A stretch of DNA of 64,000 bases. It comes from Lotus japonicus. Taxonomy: Eukaryota; Streptophyta; Magnoliopsida; Fabales; Fabaceae. The translations under genes were made by a program, and so were the position numbers. A model generated the notes under the pieces. The model had not been told where the DNA came from. It saw only the letters and a program-made list of their open reading frames with translations, and searched no databases. The DNA lies in contig NC_080041.1 in NCBI RefSeq assembly GCF_012489685.1, positions 26,401,780 to 26,465,779 on the forward strand, read 5' to 3'. This document shows positions 10,207-23,729 of the stretch, one piece after another (position 1 is the first letter of the stretch; each line of letters starts with the position of its first letter).

Positions 10207-13200
10207 TGTAAGACCCAAGTTTTTAAGCTTAGAATAAGTGGAAGAGATTTCCATTTACGATTAGGCTTGACGTATCGTGAAGGAAAAACCTGAACAAGAG
10301 TTATCGAAAGGAATAAATTTATGAAGGAGAAAGTTCAGGAAGAGTCTAAGGATTGTACCAAAGTCGATTTAAGTTATAGCACGACTAATAATCGCTTTAA
10401 AACCTAGGACAAGAACCTTAGGAAATAAGACTATGTTCCACCCTTGGAACACTGTAGGAATTTCTTCCAAAAATCTTCAGAGAAATGTTAGAACTTCTCT
10501 TTTTCCATATATCACAATCGTTTCGAGGCGAAACTCTAGAATCTACGAACGTCCGATTCCAATCATCGGAAGTTTGCCGAAACTGAAACCCTGGTATTTC
10601 AAAACCCTAGAATCAACCGACGATGAAGACTTTTTCTATTCGGAGCTTCAAATGAAGATTCCACACGCGTACACCCATTTCTCTTGATGATTTCAATCTT
10701 TCTTCAGAAGGAAGTTTTCTATTCCGACATTCGATGCAAAAAGTAACTTATCGGGTAAAATAGTTTTACACCGACTTTGCATTAGTCACCTAAAATACTA
10801 GGAAACCTCTTTTGAGTTTTGGATTTATGTTGCCAAAACCTATCTTAGAATTCACAGAGAATGAAGCCGGAAAAATCAGAATCGCGAAACTTTCGTTTTC
10901 CGCGTTTTGCCAACCTCTATATATAGCATTAAAAACAAGCCTCGAAAACCAAAAATCATACCGATATTTCTTTGAAGAATTAGAAGATTCAGCGGGGTGA
11001 ATATCGTGTCTAAAATACGTTGGAATCAGTAGGAAGAATCGGAAATCACTCTCATATTTTTATCGTAACTCTATGAGCTAAATCCTCCGATATCTAAACA
11101 AAACTGTACCGGTTTACTAAATATCTATTCAACCTTATCCAATCTTTGATAAATATCTGTTCATACTTATCCAATCTTTGATAAATATCTGTTCATACTT
11201 ATCCAATCTTGATAAATATCTATTCATACTTATCCTATCCTTAATAAATATCTTCCATTTCATTCCCTATAAATATGTGAAGCTTGAAACAAAAACCTCA
11301 CAAACACACACACACAACCCGCGGCTTGGAGAGAAGAAGGAGGAGGAGAGCTTTTCTTCATTTCTTGCTTGATCGTTGATTCAACAGTTGCTACTTCAAG
11401 GTTTCGAGGTATAGTCGCTAATCCTTACCTCTGATCGCTTTTTCCATAGCTTTTCTCTATGTCTTTCTGTGCTTATAGTTTTGAGGTTTTTGCAAAACTA
11501 TCCTGAATACTTCATTTTTGATTCTAAACATCTTCCTTACGTGCCCAAGAGCACTTCTGTCGGATTAGTTTTTCCGTTATGTCGCCGGATTTCCGCCGGA
11601 ATCAATTTCTGCTTAAAATACCCATTTTGGGGTAAAGCTTCGTCCTTTGGGCTGAAAACTATCGCCTTAGCTTAGTGCTAGTAGGATTAGTTGTCATAAA
11701 CGTCGTTGGTGACGTCCCCATCCAATTTGCATTTTGAGATTTCAGTTTTGAAATTCTGAGCTAAAAATAATGACCAAAATACCCCTGCGACAGTTTTCGA
11801 TTCGATAATTTTTCTGAGAGTTTCCTTGGCCTAGATATCGCCTAAGAATACCTAGGAATCGATTTAGATCGAAGAAAAAGTTTGGAAACCCTATTTTACA
11901 TAGTGGCCGAAACCTATTGCTTAGGGTACCGTGTCCAAAAATAATTTTTGGGTCTCTATGACCTGAGCCATTGCGTAGCTCTTTCGATTGTCGAAATTTT
12001 GGCGCTGGTTTCGTGTCATTCCGAGTTCTGTAGCTCGAGTTATGCTCGTTTTAGCGAACGAGGTTCTGTCGTCTATCCATGCTTAAATATTGTACTCCGA
12101 AGCTTCTTAAGCCTTGTCTAACGCTAGTTAGTGTTGTATTGACCGAATTGACTTGTTTTGATTGACCTTCGCTTCGTTTGCTCAAAGATTCGTTTGGAGG
12201 AACACTTGGAGCAGGAAAAGAGGATTGTGAAGGAGCGTTTGAAGAGAACCCTGGAGAATCTACAGGTGAGGGCTACTCTCTGAATTTACTAGATAATGCT
12301 TTAGGTGTCGACGAATTCGACTTGATTTATGTGTTATGCACTTAATTGCTAAATGTCTGAAATGATTTCTGAGGCTTCGGCCGAGCTTGTTGATTTCATG
12401 ATGCTTTGATATTGTGTGCTAAATGATTCATATGCTATGTGCTACATGGTTAATCTAGGATGTGTGATATCTGCTATTTATGCTAAGTGCTACGTGTTTA
12501 AATTAGGATATGTTGATACATGATTTATGATTGTTGGATTGTGCTGACTTAACTATGTTATTACACATATATCTGCTATGCTTCAGAGTGAGGATAACGG
12601 GCATGTTATGCCGATTTTATTTTGAGATTTTGAGGAAGTTTCATGGGATGGACCGAGGTTCGTACCCTATTATTGTTTTATGGATCAAGACCTTCTCTAA
12701 GGAAAATGAGTTTGAAAATGATATTGGAAAAACCCCATTTGAATTCACGTAAGAACTCGGGTTGTTCTGTCTAAGGCAAGAAGGGCTTTTAATGAGGCAT
12801 TGTGCCCGGGCAGCTTACCTGGGAACTTCTCGGGCCATTACTTGGGTGATGATGGACCTTTTGTTTTGAGACCTTCTCCAGGGAATCATTGGAATTATAG
12901 GATCTTTGAAACTAATAGGATTAGAGACGAAACTTAAGCAATTTCATAATGAACCTCCATAATGTATTAAACAACCTCAAAACCCTTAATATAATGATAA
13001 AAGACTCAGACGAAAGTTTAGGGCTTGAACATTAAGTTTTGAAAAATGAGAAGTGTCGTCGAGTCCAAGAGTTGAGAAAACTAGTAAGTTTTTGAGTATG
13101 TTGATGCTCTTGTGCTGTTGGAGCAGCTGTGTTGTTGGACTATCCGGGGGATAAGTCCGGGAAATTGATAGTTTCCGAGTATGTTGATACTCTTGCTCGT

Positions 13201-14585
13201 TGAGCAGTTTTGACCATCGGATTGAGATGAGTCGGATGATTTGGAGATCATCATGAGTTATGTGTTGTTGTGGAGACGTGTCTTTTGTCGCAGAATCGAC
13301 TGTTACCTTAGGGTAAGCTTTTAGAGACATTAATTTAGCTAGAACACGTGGCGACGTGTCGAGTGAGATTCGGAGACGTTGTTTGACTAATCATCCTGCA
13401 TTCATGCAACATTAATGAGGTATTAACACAGGACGTACTCTGGACCTCGTCGGTTTCCAAAATGGTCATAAGACCCGGAATGCCGTGTAAGAGCGTTTGT
13501 AGACGACTCTTGTAGCAGACCGAAATGGCAGACCTTCGGGTTTACTGCTGATCTGACTACCGCTGTTGTTGGAGTAAGAGGCACGCGGGCCGAAATGGTC
13601 CCACCGTGGCTGGTGTTAGGGCTGATCCGTTTGATGTCCATCCCTTTCCGGAATGCATTTGGTTAACTGGGTTAACCGCCATATCATTTCATGCAACATG
13701 CATACTGACTTAGTTGCTGAGTGTGATTGATAATTGTTAATCTTATCTGATGCATGTTAATTGATATTACTGTCTTTTATATTCATTGTGAAATATACAA
13801 CCCTAGGATGCTATCTCTAACTTATAAGCCTAAGTAGCTATCTATATCTGTATCTATTGGATTTATTATTTACATAATTCTTTGGAGTTGACCCTCGCGT
13901 CTTCTGTGTGTGCTTTGGCGGACAAACGCCCTTTGTCAGATGTCTATGGCGGACTGATTCACGATGGTTCACCCTTCGGGGGGGACTAGGTTTGAGATGC
14001 CGGAACAGGAGCGCATCGCGGTAGCAAGAGGAGGACGGATGGTGTACATAGACTAGGTCGTTCTGGATTCAGATTCGGACGACGATCATGCTAGCATGTA
14101 GGTTTTAGTGCTGGTGTGAGCTCCTCGAGATAGGATTAGTGTAGGAGTAGAGTCTTAGCTCTGACCGTTATGGTTTCTTTTGGGAGCAAGGTAGTTTCCC
14201 GCCTATAGCTTTTTGTGTGGTTTCTCTACGGGAATCACAGAGAGTTGGTTGGGTTAGGAGGTCTTGTTTTAGGCCATCTGGGCTGACTTATTCTCATTTT
14301 TGAGGTTTGTGTTGCGGACACTTAACCTTTACTTTTGGTCTGTACCTTTGCCTACGGGCGTTACCTTCTGTTACTTCCCGTCACTGGAGGTTTACTCGTG
14401 ACGTGGTTTTCTACTTACAGCGGGGGGCTGTATTTATATTATACATTAGTTCTGTTATCTTTTGTTGGGAGTTTATTTCTTTTAGTCTTTGTTTATATTA
14501 TCGACGAAAAAAAATATTCACGTTTTTTCCGCTTAAACTTTCTTTTTGGTTACTAAAGTGACGCCACCGAAATCGAGGTGTTACA
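10207..14585 (+). repeat. LARD 3' LTR, copy A
   Basis: This 4379-bp LTR starts TGTAAGACCC and ends GGTGTTACA. It has four 32-bp tandem units and a TATA box at 11268. It carries private alleles (near 12649, 12809, 13763, 14188 and 14576) that are absent from the other full LTRs but present in copy C. Confidence 0.95.
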
Positions 14586-14590
14586 TCTCC
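14586..14590. repeat. Target-site duplication TCTCC, right copy (A)
   Basis: TCTCC immediately follows the right LTR and matches 5327-5331. Confidence 0.93.
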
Positions 14591-15064
14591 AATGTATAGT
14601 CATAATAAAAGCGTGCTCTTTTTCTCTGAAAGGAGTTTTTTAACGAGGCGCTCCATCAATAAAATGAAAATTCATGAAATTCATGACCAAAGATTCCAGG
14701 GATTCCCTGACGATCGGAATTGCCGATCGATGCAAAGAATTACGGCGATCACTAGGTGGGACAAGCTTGATCCCCAAAGGGGCTTGCTGGAGCCTGAAGG
14801 TGGCGGTGATTTCACAAATGGCCTTTGACGCTTGGGAATCACCCCCCGGAAAGTCTGACGTGATCGCCGGTCCCGTAAACGATGTGCTGGGTAAGTCTCG
14901 CCAGAATACGACGAGCATCATTAACTAGGCAAAAGTCTTGGGGCCCCAAATGGCCATTGGGACCCAAGCATTGTAAGCCGAGCGGGCAAAGCCCCGGGCA
15001 AAGTCCTCAAGAATGGAGGTTTATCCCTTTGGGGAAAACGTTCAAAGTCTTGACGGAGAAATGC
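14591..15064 (+). other. Tat spacer after pol, interrupted by the gap
   Basis: This is Tat sequence between the pol end and the antisense gene, matching 28113-28593 and 60496-60976. No coding function is visible. Several one- to three-base differences from both other copies cluster within the last 150 bases before the Ns, which points to contig-end sequence errors. Confidence 0.85.
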
Positions 15065-15164
15065 NNNNNNNNNNNNNNNNNNNNNNNNNNNNNNNNNNNN
15101 NNNNNNNNNNNNNNNNNNNNNNNNNNNNNNNNNNNNNNNNNNNNNNNNNNNNNNNNNNNNNNNN
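15065..15164. other. Assembly gap (100 N)
   Basis: Exactly 100 Ns, the conventional placeholder for a gap of unknown size. The left flank is Tat spacer and the right flank is mid-protease Tat sequence, so an antisense gene, a 3' LTR, a 5' LTR and most of gag could be missing here. Confidence 0.99.
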
Positions 15165-18100
15165 CGGGCACCTTGGTAGGTTTTGCAGGTGAACAAGTAA
15201 TGGTGCGAGGATACATTGATCTAGACACGATATTTGGGGAAGATGAGTGTGCCAGGGTTTTGAAGGTAAGGTATCTGGTTCTCCAGGTGGTGGCATCTTA
15301 CAATGTCATCATTGGGCGAAATACACTGAATCGCCTCTGTGCTGTAATTTCAACAGCCCACTTGGCAGTCAAGTATCCACTAAGCAATGGACAGGTTGGC
15401 AAGCTGAAAGTTGACCAGAAGACGGCGAGGGAATGTTACAATAATTGCCTCAACCTGTATGGCAAGAAGAGTGCGTTGGTTGGGCACAGATGTTATGAAA
15501 TTGAAACTTCGGATGAGGATCTTGACCCACGTGGCGAGGAGCGAGTGAACAGGCCCACGCCAATTGAGGAAACAAAGGCGCTAAAGTTTGGCGATCGCAC
15601 TTTGAAGATTGGGACCAGATTGACGGACGAACAAGAGACGCGCCTGACAAAGTTGCTGGGCGAGAACTTAGATTTGTTTGCTTGGAGCTGCAAGGACATG
15701 CCCGGAATTGATCCAAACTTCATCTGCCATCGATTAGCATTAAATCCAAGCGTCAAGCCAGTTTCACAACTTAGGCGGCGCTTGGGCGGGGACAAGGGAA
15801 AAGCGGTTCAACAGGAAGTTGACAAGCTGCTGGCGGCAGAGTTCATCAGGGAGGTGAAATATCCGACGTGGTTGGCGAACGTCGTGATGGTAAAGAAGGC
15901 GAACGGAAAGTGGCGAATGTGCGTGGATTACACAGACTTAAACAAAGCATGCCCAAAGGATTCGTATCCCCTTCCCAGCATTGATGGTCTCGTTAATGGT
16001 GCCTCGGGCAACGAACTGCTTAGCTTGATGGATGCTTATTCTGGTTATCATCAAATCCGCATGCACCCGGCAGACGAGGACAAAACGGCTTTCATGACCG
16101 CCAGAGTCAACTATTGCTATCGCACCATGCCGTTTGGATTAAAGAACGCTGGGGCGACCTACCAAAGATTGATGGATAGGGTTTTTCCTGGGCAGGTGGG
16201 AAGAAACATGGAAGTTTACGTTGATGATATGATTGTTAAATCAGTACGGGGTTTGGACCATCATCAAGATCTGGAAGAAGCATTTGGCGAGATAAGGAAG
16301 CACAATATGCGCCTCAACCCGGAGAAATGCTCTTTTGGTGTTCAGGGTGGCAAGTTTTTAGGATTCATGATCACATCCAGAGGAATAGAGATAAACCCAG
16401 ATAAATGCAAGGAGATTCAGCAGATGAAAAGCCCCTATAATGTGAAGGAGGTCCAACGTTTAACAGGGCGAATAGCAGCTTTATCTCGGTTTCTTCCCAA
16501 GTCTGGTGACAGATTTTCCCTTTTTTTCAAGTGTCCTCGGAAAAATGTCGCCATTGAGTGGACGGTGGAGTGTGAAGAAGCTTTTGTTCGCCTCAAGGAA
16601 CTCCTATCATCACCGCCAATTTTGTCAAAACCAATACAGGACACCCGCTGCACTTGTATTTTGCTGTGAGTGATAGCGCTCTGAGTTCTGTGATACTACA
16701 GGAGATCGATGGCGAGCATCGAATTGTTTATTTTGTTAGTCACACACTCCAGGGCGCAGAGGTCAGATACCAGAAAATTGAGAAGGCGGCGCTGGCGGTC
16801 CTCGTCATCGCCCGGCGATTGAGACCTTATTTTCAGAGTTTTCCAGTGAAGGTGCGGACGGATTTGCCCCTGAGACAAGTGTTACAAAAACCGGATTTGT
16901 CAGGTAGATTGGTTGCTTGGTCGGTTGAATTATCTGAGTATGGGTTGCAGTATGATAAGCGGGGCACGGTTGGCGCACAGTCACTGGCTGATTTGTGGTC
17001 GAGTTGACCCCAGACCAGTTTGAAAGGTGGACACTCAGTGGACTCTCTTTGGTAGATGGATCCTCCCAATAGTAGCGGCAGTGGCGCGGGAGTAACGTTA
17101 GAAGGACCGGGGATCTAGTATTGGAGCAATCGCTGAAATTCGAGTTCAAAGCAACGAACAACCAGGCAGAATATGAAGCTCTCATCGCCGGATTGAAGTT
17201 GGCGCGGGAAGTAAAGATCGGGAGTTTGTTGATAAGAATGGACTCGCAATTGGTGGAGAATCAAGTGAAGGGAACTTTCCAGGTCAAGGATCCCAATCTG
17301 ATCAAGTACCTTGAGCGGGTGCGATATTTGATGACACTTTTTCAAGAGGTTGTGGTACAGTATGTTCCTCGGGCAGAAACCAGCGGGCGGACGCGTTGGC
17401 CAAATTGGCGAGCATACGGAAGCCCGGCAACAACAAAAGTGTGATTCAGGAAACGCTGGCGTACCCAAGCATTGAAGGCGAGCTCATGGCATGTGTGAAC
17501 AGAGGGGCGACGTGGATGGGTCCCATAATATCTATCTTGGCGGGGGACCCGGCGGAAGTGGAGCAATGCACGAAGGAACAACGGCGAGAGGCGAGCCACT
17601 ATACTCTCATTGACGGACACTTGTATCGCCGTGTTTTTTCGACGCCGTTGTTAAAATGCGTACCGCCAGAAAAATACGAAGCGATAATGTCTGAGGTGCA
17701 TGAAGGAGTGTGTGCAAGCCACATCGGGGGGAGGTCTTTGGCTGCAAGGTGTTAAGGGCGGGTTTCTACTGGCCCACCCTCAGGAAGGATTGTATGGACT
17801 TTGTGAAGCGGTGCAAAAAATTTCAAGTGTTTGCGGATTTGTCTAAGGCACCGCCAAAAGAGTTGGTAACGATGAGCGCCCCATGGCCTTTCGCCATGTG
17901 GGGTGTGGACTTAGTAGGACCTTTTCCGACCGCCAGGGCGCAAATGAAGTTTATATTAGTAGCGGTGGACTACTTCACTAAGTGGATTGAGGCCGAGCCC
18001 CTGGCCAAGATTACCTCTGCAAAGATAGTCAACTTCTACTGGAAGCGTATTGTTTGCAGGTTCGGGATCCCAAGGGCGATCGTATCCGACAACGGGACCC

Positions 18101-18732
18101 AGTTTTCAAGCAACCAAACAAGGGTATTTTGCAAGGAAATGGGCATACAGATGAGGTTCGCCTCTGTGGAGCATCCGCAGACGAACGGGCAAGTAGAATC
18201 TGCAAACAGGGTAATCCTACGTGGATTGAGGCGACGGCTTAAGGAGGCTAAGGGAGCTTGGCTGGATGAACTTCCAGTGGTGCTGTGGTCGTACAACACC
18301 ACTGTGCAATCTACTACAAGAGAAACCCCCTTTAGAATGACCTATGGGGTAGATGCCATGTTGCCGGTGGAGATTGACAATTTTACATGGCGGACTCAAC
18401 CAGATTTTGAAGGGAAGAATCAGGCCAACATGGCGATGGAGCTGGTCCTTTTGTCTGAAACGCGTGACGAGGCAAACATTCGGGAAACGGCGATGAAGCA
18501 GCGCGTGGCAGCCAAGTACAACAGCAGGGTTTGCGTCCGGGATATGCAATTTGGCGATTTGGTTCTCAAGTGGCGATCAGGAGCCCCAGGAAACAAGCTG
18601 ACTCCTAACTGGGAAGGTCCCTACCGCATTGTCAAAGTTCTTGGTTCAGGGGCCTACCACTTGGAGGAGCTGGATGGAAGGCGATTACCCAGGTCGTTCA
18701 ACGGTTTGAGCCTGCGCTATTATTACAGTTGA
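15165..18732 (+). pseudogene. Tat pol fragment, copy B (frameshifted)
   Basis: The frame matches copy A from the protease through RT, including Y-V-D-D, until a one-base loss near 16638. Further single-base losses or gains occur near 16993, 17023, 17048, 17065, 17109, 17378 and 17741, breaking both RNase H domains and the start of integrase into short ORFs. From 17742 the integrase core to the stop is open again. The second Cys of the integrase HHCC finger is Phe here (TTT for TGT at about 17821). All the indels lie within 1.1 kb and mostly in base runs, so many may be sequencing errors. Confidence 0.9.
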
Positions 18733-18829
18733 TCGTGGACGAAGAGGCTGGAAAGGTGGAAAGCTCCAAGGAAGAATCTCTGTTCGATGTCTTTAAATTC
18801 TCTAAAAATATCTCTGAACTCTCCTGTAA

Positions 18830-18834
18830 GACCC
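18830..18834. repeat. Target-site duplication TCTCC, left copy (B)
   Basis: Same 5-bp sequence and same Tat position as in copy A; the partner is at 28108-28112. Confidence 0.92.
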
Positions 18835-21800
18835 AAGTTTTTAAGCTTAGAATAAGTGGAAGAGATTTCCATTTACGATTAGGCTTGACGTATCGTGAAG
18901 GAAAAACCTGAACAAGAGTTATCGAAAGGAATAAATTTATGAAGGAGAAAGTTCAGGAAAAGTCTAAGGATTGTACCAAAGTCGATTTAAGTTATAGCAC
19001 GACTAATATTCGCTTTAAAACCTAGGACAAGAACCTTAGGAAATAAGACTATGTTCCACCCTTGGAACACTGTAGGAATTTCTTCCAAAAATCTTCAGAG
19101 AAATGTTAAAACTTCTCTTTTTCCATATATCACAATCGTTTCGAGGCGAAACTCTAGAATCTACGAACGTCCGATTCCAATCATCGGAAGTTTGCCGAAA
19201 CTGAAACCCTGGTATTTCAAAACCCTATAATCAACCGACGATGAAGACTTTTTCTATTCGGAGCTTCAAATGAAGATTCCACACGCGTACACCCATTTCT
19301 CTTGATGATTTCAATCTTTCTTCAGAAGGAAGTTTTCTATTCCGACATTCGATGCAAAAAGTAACTTATCGGGCAAAATAGTTTTACACCGACTTTGCAT
19401 TAGTCACCTAAAATACTAGGAAACCTCTTTTGAGTTTTGGATTTATGTTGCCAAAACCTATCTTAGAATTCACGGAGAATGAAGCCGGAAAAATCAGAAT
19501 CGCGAAACTTTCGTTTTCCGCGTTTTGCCAACCTCTATATATAGCATTAAAAACAAGCCTCGAAAACCAAAAATCATACCGATATTTCTTTGAAGAATTA
19601 GAAGATTCAGCGGGGTGAATATCGTGTCTAAAATACGTTGGAATCAGTAGGAAGAATCGGAAATCACTCTCATATTTTTATCGTAACTCTATGAGCTAAA
19701 TCCTCCGATATCTAAACAAAACTGTACCGGTTTACTAAATATCTATTCAACCTTATCCAATCTTTGATAAATATCTGTTCATACTTATCCAATCTTTGAT
19801 AAATATCTGTTCATACTTATCCACTCTTGATAAATATCTATTCATACTTATCCTATCCTTAATAAATATCTTCCATTTCATTCCCTATAAATATGTGAAG
19901 CTTGAAAAAAAACCTCACAAACACACACACACAACCCGCGGCTTGGAGAGAAGAAGGAGGAGGAGAGCTTTTCTTCATTTCTTGCTTGATCGTTGATTCA
20001 ACAGTTGCAACTTCAAGGTTTCGAGGTATAGTCGCTAATCCTTACCTCTGATCGCTTTTTCCATAGCTTTTCTCTATGTATTTCTGTGCTTATAGTTTTG
20101 AGGTTTTTGCAAAACTATCCTGAATACTTCATTTTTGATTCTAAACATCTTCCTTACGTGCCCAAGAGCACTTCTGTCGGATTAGTTTTTCCGTTATGTC
20201 GCCGGATTTCCGCCGGAATCAATTTCTGCTTAAAATACCCATTTTGGGGTAAAGCTTCGTCCTTTGGGCTGAAAACTATCGCCTTAGCTTAGTGCTAGTA
20301 GGATTAGTTGTCATAAACGTCGTTGGTGACGTCCCCATCCAATTTGCATTTTGAGATTTCAGTTTTGAAATTCTGAGCTAAAAATAATGACCAAAATACC
20401 CCTGCGACAGTTTTCGATTCGATAATTTTTCTGAGAGTTTCCTTAGCCTAGATATCGCCTAAGAATACCTAGGAATCGATTTAGATCGAAGAAAAAGTTT
20501 GGAAACCCTATTTTACATAGTGGCCGAAACCTATTGCTTAGGGTACCGTGTCCAAAAATAATTTTTGGGTCTCTATGACCTGAGCCATTGCGTAGCTCTT
20601 TCGATTGTCGAAATTTTGGCGTTGGTTTCGTGTCATTCCGAGTTCTGTAGCTCGAGTTATGCTCGTTTTAGCGAACGAGGTTCTGTCGTCTATCCATGCT
20701 TAAATATTGTACTCCGAAGCTTCTTAAGCCTTGTCTAACGCTAGTTAGTGTTGTATTGACCGAATTGACTTGTTTTGATTGACCTTCGCTTCGTTTGCTC
20801 AAAGATTCGTTTGGAGGAACACTTGGAGCAGGAAAAGAGGATTGTGAAGGAGCGTTTGAAGAGAACCCTGGAGAATCTACAGGTGAGGGCTACTCTCTGA
20901 ATTTACTAGATAATGCTTTAGGTGTCGACGAATTCGACTTGATTTATGTGTTATGCGCTTAATTGCTAAATGTCTGAAATGATTTCTGAGGCTTCGGCCG
21001 AGCTTGTTGATTTCATGATGCTTTGATATTGTGTGCTAAATGATTCATATGCTATGTGCTACATGGTTAATCTAGGATGTGTGATATCTGCTATTTATGC
21101 TAAGTGCTACGTGTTTAAATTAGGATATGTTGATACATGATTTATGATTGTTGGATTGTGCTGACTTAACTATGTTATTACACATATATCTGCTATGCTT
21201 CAGAGTGAGGATAACGGGCATGTTATGCCGATTTTATTTTGAGATTTTGAGGAAGTTTCATGGGACGGACCGAGGTTCGTACCCTATTATTGTTTTATGG
21301 ATCAAGACCTTCTCTAAGGAAAATGAGTTTGAAAATGATATTGGAAAAACCCCATTTGAATTCACGTAAGAACTCGGGTTGTTCTGTCTAAGGCAAGAAG
21401 GGCTTTTAATGAGGCATTGTGCCCGGCCAGCTTACCTGGGAACTTCTCGGGCCATTACTTGGGTGATGATGGACCTTTTGTTTTGAGACCTTCTCCAGGG
21501 AATCATTGGAATTATAGGATCTTTGAAACTAATAGGATTAGAGACGAAACTTAAGCAATTTCATAATGAACCTCCATAATGTATTAAACAACCTCAAAAC
21601 CCTTAATATAATGATAAAAGACTCAGACGAAAGTTTAGGGCTTGAACATTAAGTTTTGAAAAATGAGAAGTGTCGTCGAGTCCAAGAGTTGAGAAAACTA
21701 GTAAGTTTTTGAGTATGTTGATGCTCTTGTGCTGTTGGAGCAGCTGTGTTGTTGGACTATCCGGGGGATAAGTCCGGGAAATTGATAGTTTCCGAGTATG

Positions 21801-23200
21801 TTGATACTCTTGCTCGTTGAGCAGTTTTGACCATCGGATTGAGATGAGTCGGATGATTTGGAGATCATCATGAGTTATGTGTTGTTGTGGAGACGTGTCT
21901 TTTGTCGCAGAATCGACTGTTACCTTAGGGTAAGCTTTTAGAGACATTAATTTAGCTAGAACACGTGGCGACGTGTCGAGTGAGATTCGGAGACGTTGTT
22001 TGACTAATCATCCTGCATTCATGCAACATTAATGAGGTATTAACACAGGACGTACTCTGGACCTCGTCGGTTTCCAAAATGGTCATAAGACCCGGAATGC
22101 CGTGTAAGAGCGTTTGTAGACGACTCTTGTAGCAGACCGAAATGGCAGACCTTCGGGTTTACTGCTGATCTGACTACCGCTGTTGTTGGAGTAAGAGGCA
22201 CGCGGGCCGAAATGGTCCCACCGTGGCTGGTGTTAGGGCTGATCCGTTTGATGTCCATCCCTTTCCGGAATGCATTTGGTTAACTGGGTTAACCGCCATA
22301 TCATTTCATGCAACATGCATACTGACTTAGTTGCTGAGTGTGATTGATAATTGTTAATCTTATCTGATGCATGTTAATTGTTATTACTGTCTTTTATATT
22401 CATTGTGAAATATACAACCCTAGGATGCTATCTCTAACTTATAAGCCTAAGTAGCTATCTATATCTGTATCTATTGGATTTATTATTTACATAATTCTTT
22501 GGAGTTGACCCTCGCGTCTTCTGTGTGTGCTTTGGCGGACAAACGCCCTTTGTCAGATGTCTATGGCGGACTGATTCACGATGGTTCACCCTTCGGGGGG
22601 ACTAGGTTTGAGATGCCGGAACAGGAGCGCATCGCGGTAGCAAGAGGAGGACGGATGGTGTACATAGACTAGGTCGTTCTGGATTCAGATTCGGACGACG
22701 ATCATGCTAGCATGTAGGTTTTAGTGCTGGTGTGAGCTCCTCGAGATAGGATTAGTGTAGGAGTAGAGTCTTAGCTCTGACCGTTATGGTTTCTTTTGGG
22801 AACAAGGTAGTTTCCCGCCTATAGCTTGTTGTGTGGTTTCTCTACGGGAATCACAGAGAGTTGGTTGGGTTAGGAGGTCTTGTTTTAGGCCATCTGGGCT
22901 GACTTATTCTCATTTTTGAGGTTTGTGTTGCGGACACTTAACCTTTACTTTTGGTCTGTACCTTTGCCTACGGGCGTTACCTTCTGTTACTTCCCATCAC
23001 TGGAGGTTTACTCGTGACGTGGTTTGCTACTTACAGCGGGGGGCTGTATTTATATTATACATTAGTTCTGTTATCTTTTGTTGGGAGTTTATTTCTTTTA
23101 GTCTTTGTTTATATTATCGACGAAAAAAAATATTCACGTTTTTCCGCTTAAACTTTCTTTTTGGTTACTAAAGTGACGCCACCGAAATCGGGGTGTTACA
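18835..23200 (+). repeat. LARD 5' LTR, copy B
   Basis: A 4366-bp LTR with TG...CA ends. It shares with the copy A 5' LTR a G (TTTGCTAC, near 23024) where the 3' LTRs have T. At three sites (about 20444, 20622 and 20957) it shares alleles with its own 3' LTR instead. Confidence 0.94.
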
Positions 23201-23203
23201 CTG

Positions 23204-23215
23204 TGGTATCAGAGC
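23204..23215 (+). other. Primer binding site, LARD copy B
   Basis: TGGTATCAGAGC lies 3 bp after the left LTR, as in copy A. Confidence 0.92.
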
Positions 23216-23411
23216 TTGTCGAGTCTTTCGGGAGTCTTTGGGGAATAGGTCTTCTGTGCTAGGTTGTGTGACTCTGCAAAGAGTGAAAATTGATTGTCTG
23301 CCAAGCGATTTTTCGCTTAGAATTGATTGAAGTTAGTGCTTAATCATATTGTATAGCATGTTAGATGCTATCTTATGATGAGTACTAACTGTTTGATTGA
23401 CTTAACAGAAC

Positions 23412-23723
23412 CTAGATGTTATCCTAGGGATGGATTGGTTGTCTCACTATCATTGTCTTTTGGACGAACAAAAGCAAAGGAGCAAGTGGTCGAACCGGAC
23501 AACATAGAGCTGGAAGATGAAAGGTCTTTTGAGACGTCGTCGAACCAGCATTGGGGCTAGAAGAGTGAAACAATCGAAGAGAAAGCAGAGTGTTTTAGTG
23601 AAAGTTATTTAGAACAAAGACACGGACGGTGCTATATGGGTATTAGAGGAAAAGATCAAGGAATAATATCCAGAACTTTTACTGATCCTTAAGTTTCGAG
23701 GACGAAACTTTCTTTTTGGAGGG
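23412..23723 (+). pseudogene. Protease/chromodomain relic, LARD copy B
   Basis: Same fused relic as in copy A, with the protease motif D-V-I-L-G-M-D-W-L-S and the degenerate chromodomain end. The two chromodomain stop codons (TAG and TAA) are also present, so they predate the duplication. Confidence 0.75.
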
Positions 23724-23729
23724 TAGTAA

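Larger units (their letters stand above)
5332..14585 (+). mobile_element. LARD-type non-autonomous LTR retrotransposon, copy A
   Basis: Two near-identical LTRs of about 4.35 kb (TG...CA ends) enclose only 529 bp. A primer binding site matching the 3' end of initiator-Met tRNA follows the left LTR, and a purine-rich tract precedes the right LTR. The internal DNA encodes only relics of a chromovirus protease and chromodomain, so mobilisation would need enzymes supplied in trans. Very long LTRs with a minimal, non-coding interior match the definition of large retrotransposon derivatives (LARDs). The orientation is the same as that of the host Tat element. Confidence 0.93.
1..15064 (+). mobile_element. 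Tat-lineage Ty3/Gypsy retrotransposon, copy A, split by a nested LARD
   Basis: The outer element runs 1-5331, is interrupted by a nested element at 5332-14585, and resumes at 14586 until the N gap. It carries gag, protease, reverse transcriptase, two RNase H domains and integrase in one ORF, the domain set of plant Tat elements. The 5' LTR lies outside the window. The antisense gene and 3' LTR expected after 15064 are missing at the gap but are present in copy B. Short indels relative to copies B and C appear in the last 200 bases before the gap, as expected of a low-quality contig end. Confidence 0.93.

Noticed and set aside
10433..10687. 84-codon plus-strand ORF in the LTR, repeated at 5558 and 23956
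   Set aside because: It lies in U3 upstream of the LTR TATA box, has no domain, and is broken in one LTR.
12986..13330. 114-codon minus-strand ORF repeated in several LTRs (also 21603, 26509, 58892)
   Set aside because: It recurs only because the LTRs are near-identical copies. The 5' LTR of copy A has a stop in it, it has no recognisable domain, and it lies in non-coding LTR DNA.
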